Assembly (NCBI GenBank): GCA_947624245.1
Contig: CANQJL010000008.1
Span: 29,204 to 93,203 of the forward strand
Length of the DNA stretch: 64,000 bases
Direction: 5' to 3'
DNA from: an uncultured Acetatifactor sp.
GTDB lineage: Bacteria; Bacillota; Clostridia; Lachnospirales; Lachnospiraceae
Shown here piece after piece: positions 32,851 through 40,853 of the stretch; positions within the stretch are counted from its first letter, which is position 1; the number at the start of each line of letters is the position of its first letter. The notes under the pieces are model-generated. The model saw only the letters and a program-made list of their open reading frames with translations. It did no database searches and had not been told where the DNA came from. Made by a program: the position numbers and the translations under genes.

Positions 32851-35733
32851 ATGTATAGTGTGATCATAAGCCTGCAGATAGTAGTGATCTGCCTTACGCT
32901 GATAGCTCAGGGACTTTTGCTTGTGGGAGACGGTTCCAGAGAACAAAAATTGATGAGTCTGTTCATGGCCGGAGCTACCGTTCTCAATGTGGGCTACCTT
33001 CTGGAAGTGACTTCCGTGACACAGGAAGCGGCCCTGGTGGCGGTGAAGATGCAGTATCTGGGAGTCGCTTTTATTCCCACTTTTTTCTGTTGGTTCATGT
33101 TCGGGTACTGTAACGAGAAGATTCCCATCAGGACGCTGATCCTGCTGCTGATACTGATCATTCCGATGCTTGGCATGGTCTATACCTGTGAGTACCATAA
33201 GTTCTTCTTTAAGAGCGTGGAATGGGTGGCCAGAGAGGGAGGCGACCGTTCCTACCTGCGCCTGACCTACGGACCCGGCTATACCATTTTCTTTACCGTG
33301 GCATATATGATTCCCTACAGTATGGCGATCTGTGCACTGATACACTCCACCGTCACTCATGCCGGTAAGATACTGGGGAAAAAATACAAAAGATTTATTC
33401 TGATCTCCGTGTTTCCCATGGCGGCGCTGTTCACCTATGTGTGGCATATCTACTTAAGCTACGATTTCACGCCCGCCGCTTTGGGCGGTGCGCTTGCGCT
33501 GGTGGTCATACTGGTGTGGAGCAGGCGCAATTACGAGTTTGACCGGCTGGCCGCAGGCATGGTGCTCAGGAACATGGAAGACGGCGTCATCATGCTGGAC
33601 CAGAAAAAGTGCATTGTCAGCTACAATCCTGCGGCGGCGGATATCTTTACGGAGCTGAGCTTCCAGACTGCGGGGGACAGCATCGACACGCTGGAGGATT
33701 TTCCGCAGGAGATACTGGACCCTGATGTAAAGAAGAATTTCAGCCTGAACGGCCGTTACTATGAGAGCCATGTGCGGCAGATCACCGATGAGAAGGGCAA
33801 GAATCAGGGTTATGCGGTCATTATCTTTGATATGACGGAGACCAATACATACATAGAGGAGATCAAGCAGGTCCGCAAGGAGGCAGAGCAGGCCAGCACG
33901 GCCAAGAGCGAATTCCTGGCCAATATGTCCCATGAGATCAGAACGCCTATGAATGCGGTGATCGGACTGAGCGATATCATCATGGAGGAGAGCCGCGGCC
34001 GAAAGGTGTACGGCTATGCCTGCGACATCAAGGCGGCCTCCCAGAATCTGCTCGCCATCATCAACGATGTCCTGGACCTCTCCAAGGTCGAGGCGGGCAA
34101 GATGGAGCTTGTGCCTACGGAGTACTATATCAAGGGCGTGATGGAAGAAGTGGCCAACATGATCAATGTGGCGGCGACTCAGAAGGGACTGGAGCTGCAG
34201 CGGGAATATGACGACAGCATTCCGTGCAGATATTACGGGGACGATGTCAGGATCAAGCAGATCCTCATCAATATCCTGAACAACGCCGTGAAGTTCACAA
34301 AGGCGGGCTTTGTAAAGATATCCGTCAGCGGCAGCCCCGGCAGTCAGGAGGGGACGGAGGATCTGGTATTCCGTATTCAGGACACGGGCTGCGGTATCAA
34401 GCAGGAAGATATGGAGAAGATCTTTGAAGATTTCCAGCAGATCGACTCCGGAAGAAACAGGGGCGTGGAGGGAACCGGCCTGGGACTGTCCATCACAAAG
34501 CGTTTTGTGCAGCTGATGAACGGACACATTGAGGTGGAGAGCGAATACGGGGAGGGCAGCACCTTTACCGTCACGATACCCCAGAAGATCATAGACAGCC
34601 GCACACTGGCAGAGGTGCCGGATCTTCCGCCCGATAAGGCCGAGCAGATAGAGACCTTTGTGGTGGATAATTACAAGGTGCTGGTGGTGGACGACAATCT
34701 GATCAACCGCAAGGTCGCCATAGGATTTCTGAAGACCTACGGCTTTGAACTGTATGAGGCGGACAGCGGGCCGGAAGCCATCAAGATGGTGCAAAAGACC
34801 AGGTTCAATATTATCTTTATGGATCATATGATGCCGGAGATGGACGGCGTGGAGGCCGTCAGGATCATTCGCGAGGAGTGCGGCATCAACGGCAGGACAC
34901 CTGTGATCATAGCGCTGACCGCCAACGCCATGGCGGGCGTCAGGGAGAAATTCCTGAACAACGGCTTCCAGGATTTTATTCCGAAGCCTCTTGACAGGCG
35001 GCCTTTGAACGAAGTGCTCTCCAGATGGATACCGAATTCCAGCAAGAGAACCGTGAAATTTCACGATAATGCTGCGGTGAGCCGAGAGCCGAAGATATCC
35101 TTTGACGACATACATATCGACGGAATTGATGTGGAACAAGTCAGAGAACATCATTCTGGCGACGCAGATGACTTTTTGGAGCTGCTGCAGCTGTACTGTC
35201 TGGACGAGAAGCGCAAATACGGCTATCTGAAGGAGCTTTTGGAGAAAGAGGACTATACGGACTATGGGATCGAAGTGCACGGCCTAAAGAGCGCTTCCGC
35301 AAATGTGGGAGCCATGGAATTGTCCGCACAGGCGAAGGAGCATGAAGACGCCGCAGTCCGGGGCGATGTCAATTTCATCAAGATGCATTCGCCCGAGCTG
35401 CTTGCGGGATATGAGAGACAGGTGAAGGCCATTAATCAGTTCCTGGATCAGAGGAAGGCCGCGGCCCATGTTCCGGAGGAGGACGGCGAGATCTTAAGTC
35501 TGGACAGAGAGGCGCTGCTGGTACGGCTGGGAGAGGCCTTGAGCAGGCTGGAGGACTTTAAGTCAAAGGAATGCGCCAATATTATCGACGGCCTGTTGAG
35601 ATATCGGCTTGACGCCGGCGACGAGGCCGAACTGAATGAAATACATGACCAGTTAAAGATGTATGAAGACGACAATGCGGAACGGCTTCTGCATAAAATG
35701 ATCGACCGGCTTGAGAAGGAGGAGTCACAGTAA
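32851..35733 (+). CDS. Hybrid sensor histidine kinase with 7TM input, receiver and Hpt domains
   Basis: The 960-residue product has about seven N-terminal membrane segments (about 1-220, the 7TM histidine-kinase input type), a PAS-like domain (about 230-345), HisKA with His361 (NMSHEIRTPMNAVIG) and a HATPase (DTGCGIKQED and GTGLGLSITKRF). A receiver (Asp658, IIFMDHMMPEMDG) and a C-terminal Hpt domain (His810, VHGLKSASANVG) follow, then a helical tail. The full phosphorelay is in one chain. ATG 32851 has GGAGGTG upstream; the ORF track start is too early. A -10 TATAAT lies at 32772 without a clear -35. The ligand is unknown. Confidence 0.93.
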   Translation: MYSVIISLQIVVICLTLIAQGLLLVGDGSREQKLMSLFMAGATVLNVGYLLEVTSVTQEAALVAVKMQYLGVAFIPTFFCWFMFGYCNEKIPIRTLILLLILIIPMLGMVYTCEYHKFFFKSVEWVAREGGDRSYLRLTYGPGYTIFFTVAYMIPYSMAICALIHSTVTHAGKILGKKYKRFILISVFPMAALFTYVWHIYLSYDFTPAALGGALALVVILVWSRRNYEFDRLAAGMVLRNMEDGVIMLDQKKCIVSYNPAAADIFTELSFQTAGDSIDTLEDFPQEILDPDVKKNFSLNGRYYESHVRQITDEKGKNQGYAVIIFDMTETNTYIEEIKQVRKEAEQASTAKSEFLANMSHEIRTPMNAVIGLSDIIMEESRGRKVYGYACDIKAASQNLLAIINDVLDLSKVEAGKMELVPTEYYIKGVMEEVANMINVAATQKGLELQREYDDSIPCRYYGDDVRIKQILINILNNAVKFTKAGFVKISVSGSPGSQEGTEDLVFRIQDTGCGIKQEDMEKIFEDFQQIDSGRNRGVEGTGLGLSITKRFVQLMNGHIEVESEYGEGSTFTVTIPQKIIDSRTLAEVPDLPPDKAEQIETFVVDNYKVLVVDDNLINRKVAIGFLKTYGFELYEADSGPEAIKMVQKTRFNIIFMDHMMPEMDGVEAVRIIREECGINGRTPVIIALTANAMAGVREKFLNNGFQDFIPKPLDRRPLNEVLSRWIPNSSKRTVKFHDNAAVSREPKISFDDIHIDGIDVEQVREHHSGDADDFLELLQLYCLDEKRKYGYLKELLEKEDYTDYGIEVHGLKSASANVGAMELSAQAKEHEDAAVRGDVNFIKMHSPELLAGYERQVKAINQFLDQRKAAAHVPEEDGEILSLDREALLVRLGEALSRLEDFKSKECANIIDGLLRYRLDAGDEAELNEIHDQLKMYEDDNAERLLHKMIDRLEKEESQ

Positions 35734-36597
35734 ATGGACAAGATGAAGATTCTGGCGGTAGATGACAACATTATCAATCTGGCCACGATTGAGCAGGAAT
35801 TGAAGGACAAATACGAGGTGATCACGGTGAACTCCGGAGTCCGTGCGATCCGCTACCTGAATAAGGAGAAGCCGGATCTGATCCTGCTTGATGTGCAGAT
35901 GGCCCTGATGGACGGCATCGAAACGCTGAAGGAGATTCGGACCATGGAGAACGGCACCGCCATACCCGTCATCATGCTGACCGCCAAGAAGGACAGAGAG
36001 ACTGTGATTGAGGGCTCTAAGCTGGGGATTCTTGATTATGTGGTGAAGCCCTTCGACACCCAGGATCTGCACGAGAGAATCGAGCGTGCTCTGAAAAGGG
36101 TGGGAGTGCTTCCCGTGGAGGACAAGGAATTATACGACGGTGTGAAGCAGGTCCAGAATGAGATCCGCGCCAACAATATCCGCGGCTCCATCATGAAGAT
36201 CGAGGAGATATTGAGCTATAAGATCGATGAAGAGATATTCGGGCGTATGCAGAACGCCAAGGCAAGACTGCGGGCCAATGACATCGAGACCGCAGACAGG
36301 CTGGTGAACAGAGTGCTCAAGATACTGGAGAGGACCGTGGGAAGCGAGGAATCTGCAAAGTATCCTATCAGCGCCGGAGAGATGAACGCAAGGCTTTTGT
36401 ATGTGTTGAACGATCTGGAGAACTTCAAGGTCAAGGACGCCTCTCAGAAGCTGGAGGAGCTGATGAAATTCGACATTCCCCCTGTGGTGGCAGAGTCCTG
36501 TATTGCCGCGCAGGAGCGCCTTGACGAGTTTGACGACGGCGCAGCGGAGGAACTGGTCCAGCAGGCCCTGGCCGAGATGAAGAACCTTCTCATTTAA
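35734..36597 (+). CDS. Response regulator with C-terminal helical domain
   Basis: The 287-residue product has an N-terminal receiver (AVDDN, phospho-acceptor Asp53 in LILLDVQMALMDG, Lys in VVKPFD). Its C-terminal part of about 150 residues is helical and charged, without a DNA-binding, GGDEF or EAL motif. The start codon directly follows the stop of the hybrid kinase with no spacer, so the two are surely co-translated and probably a cognate pair. The output may be protein-protein contact. Confidence 0.88.
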   Translation: MDKMKILAVDDNIINLATIEQELKDKYEVITVNSGVRAIRYLNKEKPDLILLDVQMALMDGIETLKEIRTMENGTAIPVIMLTAKKDRETVIEGSKLGILDYVVKPFDTQDLHERIERALKRVGVLPVEDKELYDGVKQVQNEIRANNIRGSIMKIEEILSYKIDEEIFGRMQNAKARLRANDIETADRLVNRVLKILERTVGSEESAKYPISAGEMNARLLYVLNDLENFKVKDASQKLEELMKFDIPPVVAESCIAAQERLDEFDDGAAEELVQQALAEMKNLLI

Positions 36598-36669
36598 GAT
36601 TGCAATGCTTTTCGGCGGACTGTGCCGGCGCTGCTCGTTGCCGGTCCGCGGTTCGTCTGCCGGACGGAT

Positions 36670-39600
36670 TTACTTTCCCGCCAGCACCCAGCTGTCGAAC
36701 CAGCGCAGCCAGCGGTTCACATAGGAGGCATTCACGGGCCGGCCGGAAAGGACAGGATAGAACATCAGAAAGAGGACAAAGGCGGCTGTCCCGTACAGCG
36801 CAAGAAGGATCAGAAAGCGGCGGTTCGTCAGCCGCTTTTTCTGTGTCTCCAGAGCGTGAACGATCATCAGGACGATGAAGATCACGCAGGGGAAATAGTG
36901 ATAGATAAAGGTAATCCGAGAGACGAACACCCAGGGCAGAAGCTGCGCCAGATACCCAACGGTCAGGAAAGCGGCGGTTCTGTCCTTTTTTGCCGCCCAG
37001 AGCCGGAGCATGTAGAGAAAAGCGGGAATCCCCGCCCACCACACCAGAGGATTGCCGAACGCACTGATGCCTTCCCGCAGGTCGCCGCCCGGATAGCCCG
37101 CATAATACCAGATGGGACGCACCATAATCGGCCACTCGTACCAGGGAGAGGAGTAGGGGTGGGTGGCATCGAGCGTGCTGTGGTATCGGAACATGGAGGT
37201 CTGGTTGTGCAGCATACGCAGGAAAAGCCCGTCTTCGGTGTAATCCCTGAAAGGCAGGTAGGACAGCAGATAGATGACTGCGGGAACCAGCACAAAGAAA
37301 CCTACGCAGAAAAGGAGGGTAGTGATCGTGCAGCGCCGAAAACAGCCTGTGATCTTTGCGTGTGAAATGCCGTCGGTGGCGCCCTCGGGGTCGCTCTTTG
37401 CGTAGAGATATTCCCGATATCTGCGAAGCAGCACCGAGAAAAAGATCACCGCGAGACCGACGGCGGCATAGATACCGGTCCATTTAGAGGCAATTCCGAG
37501 CCCCATGCAGACACCGCAGGCGCCCAGAGGAAGCAGCGTCTTTTTCAGAGGGGTATCGTAAAAGCTGACAGTGCTGTAGCGGTACATAAAGTAGTACATT
37601 AAAATGACAAAGAACGTGATGTAGACATCGATCGTGGCGATTCTGGTCTGCGCAAAGTGCATAAAGTCGAAGGCGAACAGCACGCAGGCCAAGGCAGCGC
37701 AGGCAGTGCGGGAGGTCATGCGCTTTGCGAACAGATAGACCACGGGCACCATGGCGATGCCGAACAGCGTACCCATAATGCGCCAGCCGAAGGGATTCAT
37801 GCCGAACAGCGCCACGCCGGCGGCGATGAATATTTTTCCCAGAGGCGGGTGCGTGTTCTCGTAAGCGGGAATTCCCCTGAGAAATTCATAGGCCGTGCGG
37901 CCGTGGTAGATCTCGTCGAAATACATACTGTTCCGGAAGGAGACGTATTCGGGGAAGAGCTCCTGCTCGTCAAAGAGCGCGGGGTACTCCTGTGCGTTCA
38001 CGGGGAGAATCACGTTCCCGTCCGCATCTTCAAACACAAGCTCCAGCAGGGACGCCTGATCGTCCTGCAATGTCAGCCGAAGATGGGGAACGCCCGCTTC
38101 CACCGTGATTTCCTTCCAGGTAAAGACATTCTCCAGAGTGATCTCGCCGAGAGCGGTCCACCCCTCGTCGGCGCTTCGGCGGCCCTCCAGAGCGAAGACT
38201 CTGTCGTGCCAGGGCGCGATATAGTAAGAGAACCGCGCCGGAACCCTGTCGCCGAAGTCAAATTCCAAGCTCTGTCCGCCGGTCATGTCGCAGGCGCTCA
38301 CGGGAGCCTGTCTGTCGCCCAGATCGTGCAGGGCAAAGCAGCCGTACAGGACTGTAATCACGATCATGCAGGCAAAGTCAGCCGCAGTCAGCCGCCCGGG
38401 TCTGACAGATGAGCGCGGCGCGGGAAGGGCTCGGGGAGCGACGGAATCGGCGCCCTGCAATGTCTGATACAAGCAGCAGGTCATGATCAGCATTCCCAGC
38501 GAGGTCAGCAGGATAACGGGATCGTGCCTGTCAAAATCGAAGGCGTCGTAAAAGTACAGCACATGGGCGGTATTGTACAGATGCAGCAGGGAAAAGCCGC
38601 CATAGCAGAAGAACAGCCGGCGGGTGGGCCTATAGATACAGGCAAGGAGCAGCAGGCTCAATGCGGGGAAGAGATACCTTTCGTGCATACGGACCGAGAA
38701 CATAAAGATGTTCACCAGAAGCACCGCGCTTAAGAGCGCATACTGCTCGCTGTCCTTCCGCCGCCGGATACCGAGGTACAAAGTGACGGCCACGGCCGCG
38801 AGCAGGGCCGCGAAGCCGAAAGCATGATAGGGTATCCCAAGGAACGTATTGTCCTGGCTGACCCAGTCCAATCCGGCAAAACTCCAGAAATTATACGCGT
38901 TCACCGATGCGTAGGGGTAAGAGGACACCGTTGAAAAGAGCTGGTTCCACACCTTGTTCAGGCCGAAGGGCGCGCAGAGCAGGACCGTGCCGCACAGCGA
39001 AGCGATTCCGAAGGCCAGACTGCGAAGGAGCCTTCGCACGGAGAAGTCCTTCAGCACCAGTTGGTTCAGCATACCCAGAAAAAGTATGGGCGCAAGGAAC
39101 AGAGCCTGAGGCTTCAGCAAAAGCGCGGCGCAGAAGAACAGATAGGCGGGGACAAGCTTTTCCCGCATGATGCTGAGACACATGCACACAAGGGGCAGGG
39201 TGAGTACGGCGTCCACCTGTCCCCAGACGGAGGAATTCAGGATCACGGCAGGATTCAGAAGATATGCGGCCGCAAAGACAACGGCCTTCTCGTGTCCGTT
39301 TCTTCTGCGGGCTTCCGAATACAGGACGGCCCCCAGCCCCAGATCGCAGAGAATGGCAGGGAGGCGAAGCAGTATGCGGTAGAGGGGAGAATGATAGTCA
39401 AGCCCCAGAAAGCTGCGCAGAGCGCCGATCGGGTAGAGAAGGTACATATAGCCCGGCGGATAGTCCGTAAAGACCTCGGAAGAGTAAAAGCCGGAAGGCC
39501 CCGTCTGAAAAATGCGGTCCGCCCAGGCCGCAAAGCAGGACATATCCGTGCTGTTCCCGGGAGAGAGACGGGCGGCGATCAGACGCACCGCCAGCGCGGC

Positions 39601-39738
39601 CCCGAACAAAAGCAGGACTGCCGCACGTGCGAAAACGGCGCGGCGGGCCGCTTGGTTATGTGCCGGCGCCACGGCCGGAAAATACACCAGCGCAAAGAGG
39701 AGAAATCCCGCAAGCGCGGTCAAATGGATATATAACAT
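36670..39738 (-). CDS. Double-module GT-C glycosyltransferase (GT39/PMT-type C-terminal half)
   Basis: This is a 1022-residue integral membrane protein. The N-terminal half (about 1-430) has many membrane helices and GT-C features ('NSTDMSCFAAWADRIFQTGP', 'DYPPGYMYLLYPIGAL'). A soluble beta-rich segment (about 470-590) follows. The C-terminal half (about 600-1022) resembles protein O-mannosyltransferases: FDEIYHGRTAYEFL, YENTHPPLGKIFIAAG, then IASKWTGIYAA. Such enzymes use polyprenyl-phosphate sugars outside the membrane. Acceptor and sugar are unknown. It is convergent to the response regulator and divergent from the PHP gene. Confidence 0.85.
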   Translation of the reverse strand: MLYIHLTALAGFLLFALVYFPAVAPAHNQAARRAVFARAAVLLLFGAALAVRLIAARLSPGNSTDMSCFAAWADRIFQTGPSGFYSSEVFTDYPPGYMYLLYPIGALRSFLGLDYHSPLYRILLRLPAILCDLGLGAVLYSEARRRNGHEKAVVFAAAYLLNPAVILNSSVWGQVDAVLTLPLVCMCLSIMREKLVPAYLFFCAALLLKPQALFLAPILFLGMLNQLVLKDFSVRRLLRSLAFGIASLCGTVLLCAPFGLNKVWNQLFSTVSSYPYASVNAYNFWSFAGLDWVSQDNTFLGIPYHAFGFAALLAAVAVTLYLGIRRRKDSEQYALLSAVLLVNIFMFSVRMHERYLFPALSLLLLACIYRPTRRLFFCYGGFSLLHLYNTAHVLYFYDAFDFDRHDPVILLTSLGMLIMTCCLYQTLQGADSVAPRALPAPRSSVRPGRLTAADFACMIVITVLYGCFALHDLGDRQAPVSACDMTGGQSLEFDFGDRVPARFSYYIAPWHDRVFALEGRRSADEGWTALGEITLENVFTWKEITVEAGVPHLRLTLQDDQASLLELVFEDADGNVILPVNAQEYPALFDEQELFPEYVSFRNSMYFDEIYHGRTAYEFLRGIPAYENTHPPLGKIFIAAGVALFGMNPFGWRIMGTLFGIAMVPVVYLFAKRMTSRTACAALACVLFAFDFMHFAQTRIATIDVYITFFVILMYYFMYRYSTVSFYDTPLKKTLLPLGACGVCMGLGIASKWTGIYAAVGLAVIFFSVLLRRYREYLYAKSDPEGATDGISHAKITGCFRRCTITTLLFCVGFFVLVPAVIYLLSYLPFRDYTEDGLFLRMLHNQTSMFRYHSTLDATHPYSSPWYEWPIMVRPIWYYAGYPGGDLREGISAFGNPLVWWAGIPAFLYMLRLWAAKKDRTAAFLTVGYLAQLLPWVFVSRITFIYHYFPCVIFIVLMIVHALETQKKRLTNRRFLILLALYGTAAFVLFLMFYPVLSGRPVNASYVNRWLRWFDSWVLAGK

Positions 39739-39801
39739 GAAACGTGACCTCCGGTCCGATTTTCAGAGCGGTTGTTCTCTGCGGACATTATAACAAAAAT
39801 A

Positions 39802-39831
39802 TTGGTTAAAGAAAAGATTTTATGTTATACT
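39802..39831 (+). promoter_or_regulatory. Candidate promoter for the PHP gene
   Basis: TTGGTT (39802-39807) and TATACT (39826-39831) are 18 bases apart. Transcription would begin near 39838, downstream of the ORF-track start at 39822, which supports ATG 39882 as the true start. A minus-strand TATAAT (39787-39792) nearby may serve the divergent glycosyltransferase gene. Confidence 0.5.
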
Positions 39832-39881
39832 GTCTTATAGGTATTTTGGCGGAAACGGTTGAGAAAGAAAAGGATAAGTTT

Positions 39882-40673
39882 ATGAGATTTGACATGCACT
39901 GTCACACTAAGGAGGGGTCACTGGACGGGAAGATACCCATGGAGGAATACATTCTCGGACTGCAGAAGAAGGGGTTCGATGGAATGCTGGTCACCGACCA
40001 CAATTCCTACAACGGGTACCGCTACTGGAAGAATCATCTGAAGGACAGAAAATTTCGGGATTTTGTGGTGCTGAAGGGAATCGAGTACGATACCATCGAC
40101 GCGGGGCATATTCTGGTGATCATGCCCGAGGACGTAAAGCTGAAAATATTGGAGCTGCGCGGGCTGCCGGTCCAGTTCCTCATAGAGATCGTCCACAAGA
40201 ACGGCGGGATCCTGGGTCCGGCTCACCCCTGCGGCGAAAAGCATCTGAGCATTCTGAACACGAAAAAGCACAGGAACCAACTTGCCGTGATGGACAAATT
40301 CGACTTTGTCGAGGGCTTCAATGCGTGCGAGGAGAGAGAGAGCAACGGCAGGGCGGCCGAGATTGCCGAGCAGTTCGATCTTCCGGCGTTCGGAGGAAGC
40401 GATGCGCACAAGCCGGACTGCGTAGGTCTGGGCTTTACGGAGTTTCGGGGGGAGGTCACCTGTGAGTCCGGACTGATCGAGCTGATCCGGAAGGAGGGAC
40501 GGAGCGCCTGTGCCTGCGGCGGGGAATACTATAGGGGGACGACCAAGGAGCGCATCGGGAAGGCCAATGACATTCTGGTCTGGTCCTTTTGGTTCTACAA
40601 TCGCTTTGCCAGTCTCTGGAGACACAGGAAGCGCAAGCTGGAGCTGAAAAAGCTGTATATCCGATTAAAATAA
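39882..40673 (+). CDS. PHP-domain metal-dependent phosphoesterase
   Basis: PHP proteins are TIM-barrel metal-dependent phosphoesterases. The 263-residue product carries the expected ligand motifs in order: HCH (residues 6-8), TDHNSYNGY, an internal Glu (LKGIEYD), GPAHPCGEKH, and the C-terminal GGSDAHKPDCVG. A basic helical tail follows the barrel. The substrate (nucleotide, sugar phosphate or phosphoinositide-like) cannot be told. The start is chosen from the promoter position and the family N-terminus MRFDMHCH. Confidence 0.88.
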   Translation: MRFDMHCHTKEGSLDGKIPMEEYILGLQKKGFDGMLVTDHNSYNGYRYWKNHLKDRKFRDFVVLKGIEYDTIDAGHILVIMPEDVKLKILELRGLPVQFLIEIVHKNGGILGPAHPCGEKHLSILNTKKHRNQLAVMDKFDFVEGFNACEERESNGRAAEIAEQFDLPAFGGSDAHKPDCVGLGFTEFRGEVTCESGLIELIRKEGRSACACGGEYYRGTTKERIGKANDILVWSFWFYNRFASLWRHRKRKLELKKLYIRLK

Positions 40674-40695
40674 ATCAATATATGCCATGGGGAAG

Positions 40696-40733
40696 CTGCA
40701 GCCGATTTTATTACAAATTTGTTGCAGTTTTTT
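40696..40733 (+). terminator. Weak terminator candidate after the PHP gene
   Basis: CTGCA (40696-40700) and TGCAG (40723-40727) flank a long loop that contains the palindrome ACAAATTTGT; six T follow. The short stem and long loop make this uncertain. Confidence 0.35.
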
Positions 40734-40786
40734 CGTTCCGATAAAGAGCAGTTCATAAAATCTTAAGGTGCATTTTGCGCACAGTG

Positions 40787-40795
40787 TGTTATAAT
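40787..40795 (+). promoter_or_regulatory. Extended -10 promoter for the solute-binding operon
   Basis: TGT directly precedes TATAAT (40790-40795), an extended -10 element. No good -35 is seen at 16-18 bases. It lies 58 bases before the start of the first binding-protein gene. Confidence 0.45.
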
Positions 40796-40853
40796 TACTT
40801 TGGCCGGAACAAGAACCGAATCAGAGCAGGCGGCACAGAGAGGAGATCGGAAC

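Noticed and set aside
33454-35280. 608-codon minus-strand frame opposite the hybrid kinase
   Set aside because: It is antisense to conserved kinase, receiver and Hpt motifs, with no start signal or recognisable domain.
36622-37365. Plus-strand frames within the large glycosyltransferase gene
   Set aside because: They run against clear PMT motifs on the minus strand and have no ribosome-binding site or plausible protein composition.
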